Shown piece by piece: positions 36,185 to 44,452 of a stretch of 64,000 nt of DNA. Made by a program: the position numbers and the translations under genes. The notes below the pieces were generated by a model, which was not told the DNA's origin, made no database searches, and worked only from the letters and a program-made list of their open reading frames with translations. Numbering within the stretch: the first letter of the stretch is position 1; the number at the start of each line of letters is the position of its first letter. This stretch comes from Afipia carboxidovorans OM5 (lineage in GTDB: Bacteria > Pseudomonadota > Alphaproteobacteria > Rhizobiales > Xanthobacteraceae), in contig NC_015684.1 of assembly GCF_000218565.1 (NCBI RefSeq), forward strand, positions 2,790,001 to 2,854,000. Direction: 5' to 3'.

Positions 36185-36373
36185 CTACTCGCTGGTCGCC
36201 GGGTCGGACTTTTTGGCGGTCGTAGGCTGCGTGACGCTGACCGGATCGGATGCCGGAAAGGTGTCCTTCAGCCCCTCGTCGAGCTCCTTCTTGGCGCGGC
36301 GATCCTTGCGCGCGGCCTCCTTGGCGCTCTCCGCGTGCTTGTCATGCGGGGCCGGGTCAAATTTCTCGTTCAT
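36185..36373 (-). CDS. small conserved hydrophilic protein (DTFPASDPVS motif)
   Basis: A 62-residue charged protein. The start MNEKFDPAPHDKHAESAKEA is preceded by a strong GAGGAGGCG. The middle is Lys/Arg/Asp-rich (RKDRRAKKELDEGLKDTFPA) and the end is a Thr/Lys-rich tail. The DTFPASDP motif recurs in small uncharacterised proteins of alphaproteobacteria. Probably intrinsically disordered and cytosolic. No function can be assigned. Confidence 0.72.
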   Translation of the reverse strand: MNEKFDPAPHDKHAESAKEAARKDRRAKKELDEGLKDTFPASDPVSVTQPTTAKKSDPATSE

Positions 36374-36419
36374 CACGCCTCCTCTCGCCGTGCGCCATCG
36401 CGCAGCCGGCCGTGAGGAA

Positions 36420-36444
36420 AATGCCCTGCTGCGGCGGATGTTCC
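36420..36444 (-). promoter_or_regulatory. possible EcfG-type general stress promoter
   Basis: On the minus strand GGAAC is followed after 16 nt by CATT. The EcfG consensus is GGAAC-N16/17-CGTT, so one base of the -10 differs. It ends 47 nt upstream of the small DTFPASDP gene. A short pattern like this can occur by chance. Confidence 0.3.
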
Positions 36445-36633
36445 ATGCGAACCGCAACTCGGTCGCGGCAGATCGACCAGCGGCGGCTCACAACCGCCCG
36501 GAACGATATAACCCGTGCTGCAATGCTGGCATGAATGGCCGCAAAATCCCGGTCCTTATCGATTTTTCCAAGTTTTCGCTGCTATAGAGGGCGCGAGCCG
36601 CCGGTGCAGCGCCGGAGGCCCGCGCGTGAGGAC

Positions 36634-38400
36634 ATGACGGGACCGGCATCAAAACTCTATCTGGAAGCTCCGCGGCGCCTGAGGGCGCTGGTCCGTGCCC
36701 GCGAATCCGGCCTCATCGTCCTTGCGGCGCTCATCGGCATCGCCGGCGGGCTTCTCGTCGCGCTCATGAGCCACGCCGTGAGCTTCCTGCACGAGGCGTT
36801 GTTCAACCTGCCCCATGGCGAGCGGTTGTCCTCGCAATCGGTGCTGGAGCCGCTGCGCGCCCTGCTCGTGCCTTCGCTCGGCGGCCTCATCTTCGGCCTC
36901 GGGCTCCTCGCCTTGCACCGCTGGCGGCCGGGGCGCGAGGTCGACCCGATCGAGGCCAACGCGCTGCATGGCGGGCAGATGTCGCTCCGCGGCAGCATCA
37001 TCGTGGCGCTGCAGACGGTGTGGTCGAGCGGCGTCGGCGCCTCGGTCGGCACCGAAGCGGGCTACACCCAGATTTCCAGTGGCGTCGCCTCTTCGCTCGG
37101 CAAGGCGTTTCACCTGCGCCGCTCCGACCAGCGCATTCTGCTCGGTTGTGGCTCGGCCGCCGCCATCGCAGGCGCATTCGGCGCGCCGCTGGCGGGTGCG
37201 TTCTACGCTTTTGAGCTGATCATCAGCGGCTATACGCCCGCGAGCCTCGCCCCGATCGGGGTTGCCGCCATCACCGGCTACGCCGTTGCCCACCAGCTCG
37301 CGCCGACCGTTCCCGGTATTATCCTGAGCCAGGTCGGCGAGGTCACGAGCCAGGACATCGCCATCGCACTCGCGCTCGGTCTGCTCTCCGCCCTCGTCGG
37401 CATCGCCGTGATGCGCTCGGTCGCGATCTGGGACACGGCGATGACGCGGATGCGGCTGTGGCTGCCGCTGCGCCCGGCAATTGGCGGACTGATCGTCGGC
37501 GTGTTCGCGCTGCATGCGCCGCAGGTGATGTCCTCCGGCCACGGCGCGCTGCACACGACGAACCTCGTCGCATTACCGGTGCTGACCGTCGCGACGCTGT
37601 TCGCACTGAAGATCCTCGCCTCCATCGTCTCGCTCGGCTCGGGATTCCGCGGCGGCCTGTTCTTCTCCTCGCTCCTGAGCGGTGCACTCGGCGGCCATCT
37701 GTTCGCGGCGGCGATGAACACGCTGGTGCCGACGCTGCATCTCGACATCAGCGTCTATGCCGTGATCGGCATGAGCGCATTTTCAGCCTCGGTGGTCGGC
37801 GGACCACTCACCATGGCGTTCATCGCACTCGAGACCACCGGCAATCTCTGGCTCACCACCGCGGTGCTGATCGCCGTCATCGTCTCGACGCAGGTGACGC
37901 GCGAACTGTTCGGCTACTCGTTCGCGACCTGGCGCTTCCATCTGCGCGGCGAGACCATCCGCAGCGCTGCCGACATCGGCTGGATTCGCGAACTCACCGT
38001 CGGCAGCATGATGCGCAGCGACATCACCACCATTCCGATGGACACGCCGATCGACACCTTCCGCCGCTGCTATCCGCTCGGCTCCAGAACGCAGGTGGTC
38101 GCGGTCGATGCGGAGATGAAATACGCAGGCATCGTGTTCGTCGCCGACGCGCACGGCCCGCGCGACCAGCCCGCCGCAACCATCAGCGATATCATCCGCT
38201 ATCGCGGCATCGCGCTGTTGCCGGAGATGAGCGTGCAGGATGCGGTCGCGGCGTTCGACCGCGCCGAGGCGGAATCGCTTGCGGTGATCGACAAGGCCGA
38301 CACCCGCCGCGTCATCGGGCTTCTCACCGAGGCGCACGCACTGCGCCGCTATGCGGAGGAAACCGAGCGCCACCGCCGCCATTCGGTCGGCGAGATGTAG
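36634..38400 (+). CDS. ClC-family chloride channel/antiporter with C-terminal CBS region, atypical filter
   Basis: A 588-residue polytopic membrane protein: about 430 residues of ClC core, then a cytoplasmic CBS-type region (ELTVGSMMRSDITTIPMDTP onward). In typical ClC the filter motifs are GSGIP, GREGP and GxFxP. Here the equivalent positions read NALHGGQM, SVGTEAGYTQ and FRGGLFFSSL. The gating glutamate is retained (GTEAG), but the Ser of GSGIP and the prolines are lost. A carrier with altered anion selectivity is possible. ATG 36634 starts the conserved part. Confidence 0.82.
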   Translation: MTGPASKLYLEAPRRLRALVRARESGLIVLAALIGIAGGLLVALMSHAVSFLHEALFNLPHGERLSSQSVLEPLRALLVPSLGGLIFGLGLLALHRWRPGREVDPIEANALHGGQMSLRGSIIVALQTVWSSGVGASVGTEAGYTQISSGVASSLGKAFHLRRSDQRILLGCGSAAAIAGAFGAPLAGAFYAFELIISGYTPASLAPIGVAAITGYAVAHQLAPTVPGIILSQVGEVTSQDIAIALALGLLSALVGIAVMRSVAIWDTAMTRMRLWLPLRPAIGGLIVGVFALHAPQVMSSGHGALHTTNLVALPVLTVATLFALKILASIVSLGSGFRGGLFFSSLLSGALGGHLFAAAMNTLVPTLHLDISVYAVIGMSAFSASVVGGPLTMAFIALETTGNLWLTTAVLIAVIVSTQVTRELFGYSFATWRFHLRGETIRSAADIGWIRELTVGSMMRSDITTIPMDTPIDTFRRCYPLGSRTQVVAVDAEMKYAGIVFVADAHGPRDQPAATISDIIRYRGIALLPEMSVQDAVAAFDRAEAESLAVIDKADTRRVIGLLTEAHALRRYAEETERHRRHSVGEM

Positions 38401-38475
38401 CGCGGTCTGGTTCAGGCCAAAATCAGTACGCCACGTCCCCGCTTGCGCGAGGACGCTCATCTCATCAGCGCAATG

Positions 38476-39102
38476 TTACTGGGCGACGCCGGCCGAAGCA
38501 GAATGCTGCTGCGGAGTCCGCGCTACCTTCGGCCCGCGATGACCGCCGCGCAGCACTGAGAGAATCTGGCCCATCGTCTTCGCCTGCAGGCGCGGCGACT
38601 TTTCCATGTTGAAATGGTTGATGGCCGGATCGCTGCCGAGATTGACGTTGGTGATCGAGGCGCGCGAGCCCGGCCCGCGCACCGCGATGCCGCCCACCAC
38701 ACCGTAATAGTTTACCACGCGCGCGACGTTGCCCGGAATCACCTGATTGCCGGGCGGGCCGTAATTGACGATCAGCGCCACCTTCGCGCCCTGCCGCTGC
38801 ATGATCTCGGCCATCTGGGTCGAAGCCGCGCCGCCGAGCGAGTGACCGACGATCACGATCGGACCCTTGCCTGCCTTGTAAAGCCGCGCCGCCTCGTTTG
38901 CGAGGCTCGCCGCTTCGGTGTGGTTCGCCACTGTCACCGGAATCCGGCGGCGCGTGAGTTCAGCCGCGTAATTGTCGAGGCCGGTCGAGAACACGTTCGC
39001 AAGCCCCTTCAGCAAATAGACATGGCCGGGCGCAGCCTGTGCGCCTGCCGGAGCAAAAATCAGCCCCACCGTGAAAACAATTGCCAGCCAAACCGCACGC
39101 AT
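38476..39102 (-). CDS. exported alpha/beta-hydrolase (lipase-like)
   Basis: A 208-residue protein. The signal peptide is AVWLAIVFTVGLIFAPAGAQA. The mature part starts GHVYLLKGLANVFSTGLDNY and contains the nucleophile elbow VIVGHSLGGAAS, so the catalytic Ser is in GHSLG. DPAINHFNMEKSP near the C-terminus provides the likely catalytic His. It is shorter than true lipases. ATG 39102 fits a standard signal peptide; an ATG ten codons upstream is possible. Substrate unknown. Confidence 0.78.
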   Translation of the reverse strand: MRAVWLAIVFTVGLIFAPAGAQAAPGHVYLLKGLANVFSTGLDNYAAELTRRRIPVTVANHTEAASLANEAARLYKAGKGPIVIVGHSLGGAASTQMAEIMQRQGAKVALIVNYGPPGNQVIPGNVARVVNYYGVVGGIAVRGPGSRASITNVNLGSDPAINHFNMEKSPRLQAKTMGQILSVLRGGHRGPKVARTPQQHSASAGVAQ

Positions 39103-39300
39103 CGTCCACCGCCGCGAAAGAGTTAACACCAATCATCGCACTTAAAATGTACCGCACTGCGGAAATCAAGCCGCGGACAACCGTCGCGGTGGATGGCTCT
39201 GTTCATCGCTCGTGTGTGTTGCAAATTTCGCTCACAGTGGAACTAAATCCACCGGCTTTTACGACAGCCCGGCGACGCTGCCCGTGGCGTTCAGGGCCGG

Positions 39301-39336
39301 AGTATGGGATAGAGCCGCGAAGTATGGGATAGAGCC
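39301..39336. repeat. 20 bp tandem duplication upstream of the ICMT-like gene
   Basis: AGTATGGGATAGAGCC occurs twice with a 20 bp period (39301-39320 and 39321-39336), the spacer being GCGA. It lies 80-117 bp before the GTG start of the next gene in an otherwise featureless 315 bp gap. It could be a duplicated operator or a replication slip. Confidence 0.6.
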
Positions 39337-39417
39337 CAACGTCTTCCGGCCAGAACCGCTTTGTGCGAATGCTCTCGCCCGGGAACTCGTGAACACTCTT
39401 TGGAGAACAGGACCGCC

Positions 39418-40002
39418 GTGCTGCTTCTGGCGAGCAAGATCATCTGGGCCATCGGCGTCGTCGGCTGGTTCGTCATTCGTTATCCGCACGATCGCCGCGC
39501 GCGGCGCACGCCGAAAGTCCGCCAGGCCTCGGGGCTGCGCGAGAAACTGCTGCTTGCCTCCTCCACCACCGGCCTCGGCATCCTGCCTGCGCTCTACGTT
39601 TTCCTGCACGCCTTCTCGTTTGCCGACTATCCGCTGCACCCGCTGCAGGTGGTGATCGGCGGCCTCATCTTCGCGGTGGCGCTGTGGATGTTCCGCCGCA
39701 CGCACAAGGATCTCGGCCGCAACTGGTCGGTGACGCTCGAAGTGCGCGACCAGCACCGCCTCGTCACCCAAGGCGTCTACAATCGCGTCCGTCATCCGAT
39801 GTACGCGGCGTTCTGGCTGTGGGCGCTGGCGCAAGTGTTTCTGCTGCCGAACTGGATCGCGGGACCGGCCGGACTGATCGGCTTCGGCATCCTGTTCTTC
39901 ATGCGCGTCGGGCACGAAGAGCAGATGATGATCGACACCTTCGGCGACGAATATCGCGCCTACATGCGCCGCACCGCGCGCGTCCTGCCGGGGATTTACT
40001 AG
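39418..40002 (+). CDS. isoprenylcysteine carboxyl methyltransferase (ICMT)-family membrane protein
   Basis: A 194-residue protein with four or five transmembrane helices. The C-terminal ICMT/PEMT block has RLVTQGVYNRVRHPMYAAFW, where the RHPxY motif binds SAM, and GHEEQMMIDTFGDEYRAYM. Bacterial members methylate small lipids, thiols or phospholipids, and a phospholipid methyltransferase role is one option. GTG 39418 follows ACAGGA at 6 nt; an upstream TTG frame lacks similarity. Confidence 0.8.
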   Translation: MLLLASKIIWAIGVVGWFVIRYPHDRRARRTPKVRQASGLREKLLLASSTTGLGILPALYVFLHAFSFADYPLHPLQVVIGGLIFAVALWMFRRTHKDLGRNWSVTLEVRDQHRLVTQGVYNRVRHPMYAAFWLWALAQVFLLPNWIAGPAGLIGFGILFFMRVGHEEQMMIDTFGDEYRAYMRRTARVLPGIY

Positions 40003-40092
40003 AGGACGTGAAGTGGACTGCCGTCATTTGCTACGGATGTTCACTCATTCACTGACCGAAGTGTTACTCCAATTCAAACAACGATTGCGATG

Positions 40093-40213
40093 TGCTCCCT
40101 CTCCCCGTTGGGGAGAGGGTTGGGGTGAGGGGCTCTAAATGCCTCGATCGAATACTTAATCCCCCTCACCCGCTCACTTCGTTCGCGACCTCTCCCCACT
40201 GGGGAGAGGTGAA
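40093..40213. repeat. palindromic repeat entering the 3' end of the acyltransferase gene
   Basis: Left arm GCTCCCTCTCCCCGTTGGGG with agagggttggggtgagggg; right arm CCCCTCACCCGCTCACTTCG ... CCTCTCCCCACTGGGGAGAG. It belongs to the 22244/26324 family. Its right arm supplies the last codons and stop of the neighbouring coding sequence. Confidence 0.75.
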
Positions 40214-41064
40214 GAGGACATCGCCGCAGGATCGCTCATCTCAAGCCGCCCCGGCTCCTGCAAGCCCTCGCGCACCGCGGCGAGAAAGCGACCGATCTGA
40301 TAGGCGTCGGCCAAACGATGATCGGCACGCAGAAACAGCGGCATGACCCGCACTTCGACAGGCTTGCCGTCGCGCATCACCAATTTCGTTTCCACCGGCC
40401 CGAGCGTGAGATTGAGCGAGTCGCTGCCATCGGCAAAGCGGCTCGGCTTGTACATTCGCATCGGCGGCGCGCCCGAATGCGAAAGATCGTTCACCATCAC
40501 CCCGCCGCGCCGCAGTTCGTCGAGGCGACTCACGGCGGGCAAATGGAAATGCCGATCGAGAAGGCCGTAGAAGCGCAGCCCCTGCCGGAACAGGAACGCC
40601 GGCACCTTGCGCATGCGCGCCAAATCGCGGTCGCGCGCGCCGCTGCCGCGCGCGGCTTCGACAAGCCGCTGCCAGACTTCGGCGGCGATCTTTTCCAGAC
40701 TCTTTTTGTCGGCGGAGGCGATCAGCAAAAGGTCGATCTCATTCGCCTTGCGATGGAAGAAGCCCATGCGAATGGCGATCTCGCTGAAACGATAGATTCG
40801 GCGGCCGACCACGCGGCTGTTCATCTCGGGATAACGCACCAGCGCCAGTGCGGTGGCGCGGATCAGCGTATGCGCGGTGGTGAGCAGCGTGCCGCCCGCG
40901 CGGTTCTTGTCCTGCAGGAAGGCAAGCAGCGCATCGGCCTCGACTTCGGTGCCCATCACGATCACCGGATCGGCATGGCTCGCCTTCGGCGCGTGCAGGT
41001 AATAGCGGTTGTAGAGCGGGATATCCGCGTTTCGCCGCGCAGGACTCAGCAAAGGCCATTTCAT
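40174..41064 (-). CDS. stand-alone CAT-like acyltransferase (2-oxoacid dehydrogenase E2 catalytic fold)
   Basis: A 296-residue protein resembling only the catalytic domain of E2 acyltransferases: no lipoyl domain and no E3/E1-binding domain. LFLRADHRLADAYQIGRFL holds the His of the HxxxD motif (DHRLAD); a Tyr/Arg-rich start (NADIPLYNRYYLHAPK) precedes it. The gene starts 13 bp after the acyl carrier protein gene. It could transfer an acyl group from that carrier to a small acceptor; this is inference. The final residues (SSSPLPSGERSRTK) are encoded by an intergenic repeat, so the native C-terminus was probably replaced. Confidence 0.8.
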   Translation of the reverse strand: MKWPLLSPARRNADIPLYNRYYLHAPKASHADPVIVMGTEVEADALLAFLQDKNRAGGTLLTTAHTLIRATALALVRYPEMNSRVVGRRIYRFSEIAIRMGFFHRKANEIDLLLIASADKKSLEKIAAEVWQRLVEAARGSGARDRDLARMRKVPAFLFRQGLRFYGLLDRHFHLPAVSRLDELRRGGVMVNDLSHSGAPPMRMYKPSRFADGSDSLNLTLGPVETKLVMRDGKPVEVRVMPLFLRADHRLADAYQIGRFLAAVREGLQEPGRLEMSDPAAMSSSPLPSGERSRTK

Positions 41065-41077
41065 GGCTGCGCGACCC

Positions 41078-41338
41078 TTATGCCTGCGGCGCTGCCTGGC
41101 TCAGCACCAGATCGACGATCGTGCCGGGCGTGCGGAAATGCACGGGGCCGACATGCTCGCCGCCGAGCTTGATGCCGTAGCGCTCTTCGATCTGATAGAT
41201 CACGTCGATCAGCAGCAGCGAATCGAGAAGCTCTTCCTCAAGAAGATCGGTGTCGCGCCCAAGGCCGGAATAATTCGGGCAACGCGACGCCACGAACTTC
41301 AAAATCTCGGCCTCGACCTCGGCCCGCTGCAATGCCAT
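41078..41338 (-). CDS. stand-alone acyl (peptidyl) carrier protein
   Basis: An 86-residue four-helix carrier. The phosphopantetheine serine lies in EELLDSLLLIDVIYQIEERY (about residue 39), with the usual acidic helix II around it. It is distinct from housekeeping AcpP, which is more acidic and carries DSL followed by VEL. Placed between an adenylate-forming ligase and an acyltransferase, it probably shuttles a ligase-activated acid. A phosphopantetheinyl transferase from elsewhere in the genome would be needed. Confidence 0.87.
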   Translation of the reverse strand: MALQRAEVEAEILKFVASRCPNYSGLGRDTDLLEEELLDSLLLIDVIYQIEERYGIKLGGEHVGPVHFRTPGTIVDLVLSQAAPQA

Positions 41339-41425
41339 TTCCGCTTCTCTCCAGTCCCGCCGCGCTTAATGTCCCGCCGCGCTTTAGCACATCCGGCTTC
41401 GCGCGCGCAGAGGCTTGCTGTTAAC

Positions 41426-42997
41426 CTATTCGGGTGAAGGCGGCTGTCCTGCCGCGGCGGCCCGTGCGCTCAGGGCAGCGCGGTCTACCTTGTAGCCGGA
41501 GGTGAGCGGAAGCTCCTCCACGATCTCGATATGGACAGGGACCTTGTGGGATGCCAGCGCCGCCCGGCAGGCCGCCTGCAGACTGCCGACATCGACGGCC
41601 GCGCCCTGCGGAGCGACGAACAGCGCAAAGCGCGTATCCCCGGCATGGGGCACCGGCACCGCGACCGCGCGGGCGCCGGGAAACGCCGCCTCCACGATAC
41701 TTTCGACCTCGGCCGGGTGAACGCGATAGCCCTGCACCTTCACCAGAAGGTTCGCCCGTCCCTCGATGTAGAAGTAGCCGTCGGCATCGCGGCGCGCGAG
41801 ATCGCCGGTCCGCAGCCAGCCGTCCGCGCCAAGCACGTCCGCGGTCGCAGCGCTGTCCTGCCAATAGCCGAGCATCACGTTCGGCCCGCGTGCGCACAGC
41901 ATGCCGGCTTCACCCGGCGGCAACGCCGCGCCCGCGTCATCCATCACCGCAAGCGCGACGCCGTCGAGCGCCCGGCCGATCGAGCCTTCACGTGCTTTAA
42001 GCTCGGCCGGCGGCAGCACCGCAAGCCGCGCGCTCGCCTCCGACTGCCCATACATCACATAGAATTCGGCAGGCTTGATTAGCTCCGCCATCCGCAGCGA
42101 GAGATCGTGGCGCAATCCGCCGCCCGCGACCGACATATAGCGCAGGCTCGGCATCTTCTGGTCGCCGAGGCCACCGTATTTCAGCAGCATGCCGTAGACT
42201 TCCGGCACGGCGGAAAAACTCGTCGCGGAAAATTTGGCAATGGCCTGCGGGATCGTCGCCGGAAACATCAGCGCGCCCGCGAACACCATGGTCGCGCCTG
42301 CCAGTATATGCGTCTGCAGAATCGAATTGCCGAACGCATGGCAGAACGGCAGCAGCACCAGCGCGCGCTCGTCCGGCGTGATCGGCAGTTCGTGCAGGAT
42401 CGCGCGTGCATTGGCGAGAAGATTACCGTGGCTCAGCATCACGCCTTTCGGCAAACCGGTCGAGCCCGAGGTGAACAGCAGCATCGCGAGATCGTCACGG
42501 CTACGCTGCACAACCGGGCGTGCGAGATCACTTGGCGTATCGGCAACGAGCGTCACCACATCGGATGTGTTGTCCGCCAGATTTTTCGGCACGATCAGGA
42601 TGTCGGGGCGGCAGGCATCCTCGACCTGCTGCAACCGCGCCGGTTCGAGCGCGACCGGCAACGGCACCACGACGCCATCGGCGAGCAGCGTGCCGTAAAA
42701 CGCCGCGACGTACTCCGGCGAGTTCGCAAGCTTTAGCGCAACGCGCGCACCCGGTGCAAAATCCTCGCGGCTGCAGAGATAGCGGCGCACGCTTTCGGCG
42801 GCACGCAGCAACCAGTCATAGGTGAACGCCGCCTTTTCGGTTTCGATCGCGGGATGCGCACCACGCGCACGCGCGACATCGAAGAACGCCAGCCCGAGAT
42901 GATCGACGCCCTCGAGCGACGGCGCAGCGCCCTGCCCACTCGCGCTCGCGCGCGAGGGCCGCGCATCATCGTCGAATTGCAGGATAACGGTGTCCAT
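41426..42997 (-). CDS. acyl-adenylate-forming ligase (acyl-CoA/acyl-ACP synthetase family)
   Basis: A 523-residue ANL enzyme. The P-loop is LLFTSGSTGLPKGVMLSHGN, YGQSEASARLAVL is the A5 block, GWLRTGDLARRDADGYFYIE holds the ribose-binding Asp, KVQGYRVHPAEVE is A8, and the C-terminal catalytic Lys is in TSGYKVDRAAL. It activates a carboxylic acid as AMP ester and could load it on the adjacent carrier protein. ATG 42997 is used; GTG 43000 directly upstream is possible. It starts 6 bp after the MFS gene stop, so one operon is likely. Substrate unknown. Confidence 0.87.
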   Translation of the reverse strand: MDTVILQFDDDARPSRASASGQGAAPSLEGVDHLGLAFFDVARARGAHPAIETEKAAFTYDWLLRAAESVRRYLCSREDFAPGARVALKLANSPEYVAAFYGTLLADGVVVPLPVALEPARLQQVEDACRPDILIVPKNLADNTSDVVTLVADTPSDLARPVVQRSRDDLAMLLFTSGSTGLPKGVMLSHGNLLANARAILHELPITPDERALVLLPFCHAFGNSILQTHILAGATMVFAGALMFPATIPQAIAKFSATSFSAVPEVYGMLLKYGGLGDQKMPSLRYMSVAGGGLRHDLSLRMAELIKPAEFYVMYGQSEASARLAVLPPAELKAREGSIGRALDGVALAVMDDAGAALPPGEAGMLCARGPNVMLGYWQDSAATADVLGADGWLRTGDLARRDADGYFYIEGRANLLVKVQGYRVHPAEVESIVEAAFPGARAVAVPVPHAGDTRFALFVAPQGAAVDVGSLQAACRAALASHKVPVHIEIVEELPLTSGYKVDRAALSARAAAAGQPPSPE

Positions 42998-43003
42998 CAC
43001 GTC

Positions 43004-44293
43004 TCACGCCGGGGGCCGAGCTCTCATTGCCACATCGGCAGGCGGCGCGGAAGATGCGAGAGACGACGACGGCATCGGCTCGTCCAGCCGCTCGACCGCG
43101 CGCAGTGTTGGAAACAGCCGCATCCATGCCAGCGCGATCAGGATGGTGCCGACGCCGCCCAGCACCGCGGACGGCACCGCGCCGAGAAATTCCGCGACGA
43201 CGCCGCTCTCGAACTCGCCCAGTTGGTTTGAGGCATTGACGAACAGATAGTTCACCGCCCCCACCCGGCCGCGCATCTCATCCGGCGTCGAGAGCTGCAC
43301 CAGCGAGAAGCGGATCACCACGCTCACGGTATCGGCCGCGCCCATCGCCGCGAGCGCCAGCAGCGACAGCCAGATCGTCTCCGAGAACGCGAACACGATG
43401 GTCGCGACGCCGAACGCGATCACCGCCTGAAACATCCGCAAGCCCGCGCGGCGATTGATCGACAGATGCGCGAGCACGACCGTCATCGCCAGCGCGCCGA
43501 CTGCCGGTCCCGCCCGCAACAGCCCGAGTCCCCACGGGCCGGTCTGCAGAATATCCCGCGCATAAATCGGCAGCAGCGCAGTCGCACCGCCGAACAGCAC
43601 CGCAAACAGGTCGAGCGAGATCACGCCGAGGATGATCGGGTTGTCGCGCACGAACCGCACGCCCCCGAACAGCGCACTGAAGGTCGGCATCTCCTTCGGC
43701 GCCGGTGGTCGTTCGAGGTGAATCGCGCGCGTCATCACCGAAGCGAAAAGCCACAATACGGTCATAATAGCGTACGGCACGCTTGGAGAGGCCGCGTAGG
43801 CAAATCCGCCGAGCGCCGGACCCACGATTGTCGCCATCTGGTTGCCCGCAGTGGAGAGTGCGGTCGCCTGCTGCAGCCGGCCCGGCGGCGCCACCGCAGG
43901 CAGGATCGCCGCGGTCGCCGGGCTCTCGAATGCGGTCGCGGTGCCGAGCACGATAAGCGCCGCAAAAATCCCCGGCACGGTGAGAATGTCGAAGACATTG
44001 CCGAGCGCGAGCCCGATTGCCACCAGTCCCTCCGCACTCTGGCAGACCTGCAACACGCGACGGCGGTCGTAGCGGTCGGCGACATGGCCCGCGACGAACA
44101 CAAGGATCGCCGTCGGCAGGAATTGCGTCAGCCCGGCGAGGCCGAGATAGAGCGCGCTACCGGTGAGATCATAGATCTGCCAGCCGATCGCGACCGTCGA
44201 GATCTGGGTCGCGAAACGCGAAAAGCTCCGCGTCACGAAGAAGAACTGAAACGGCCGGTGCCGCAGGATATCGCGCGGGGAATCGAACTCCAT
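43004..44293 (-). CDS. MFS transporter (EntS/MFS_3-like exporter)
   Basis: A 429-residue 12-TM carrier. After the start MEFDSPRDILRHRPFQFFF come the first helix pair, then the loop-2 motif GHVADRYDRRRVLQ (canonical GxxxDRxGRR) and a second copy region FSLVQLSTPDEMRGRVGAVN. The enterobactin-exporter branch fits best. It is the first gene of an operon with a ligase, a carrier protein and an acyltransferase, and would export or import the product. A longer frame to 44386 has no family support. Confidence 0.85.
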   Translation of the reverse strand: MEFDSPRDILRHRPFQFFFVTRSFSRFATQISTVAIGWQIYDLTGSALYLGLAGLTQFLPTAILVFVAGHVADRYDRRRVLQVCQSAEGLVAIGLALGNVFDILTVPGIFAALIVLGTATAFESPATAAILPAVAPPGRLQQATALSTAGNQMATIVGPALGGFAYAASPSVPYAIMTVLWLFASVMTRAIHLERPPAPKEMPTFSALFGGVRFVRDNPIILGVISLDLFAVLFGGATALLPIYARDILQTGPWGLGLLRAGPAVGALAMTVVLAHLSINRRAGLRMFQAVIAFGVATIVFAFSETIWLSLLALAAMGAADTVSVVIRFSLVQLSTPDEMRGRVGAVNYLFVNASNQLGEFESGVVAEFLGAVPSAVLGGVGTILIALAWMRLFPTLRAVERLDEPMPSSSLASSAPPADVAMRARPPA

Positions 44294-44452
44294 TCGGCCG
44301 GAATACCTTCGCAGGAGCGGCCCGCGGGCGCGGCCGCACACGATATGTCGCGTCCGTGCATGGCGTGAGAAGCCCTGTCTTGGCAAGCCCTCAAGCGCGC
44401 ATGCAAGGCTTGCAGGCGCGCTCGGTCGATCAAGAAAACGGGAGGTTCAGGA

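Noticed and set aside
39301..39336. CRISPR array
   Set aside because: Only two copies, a 4 bp spacer and no cas genes.
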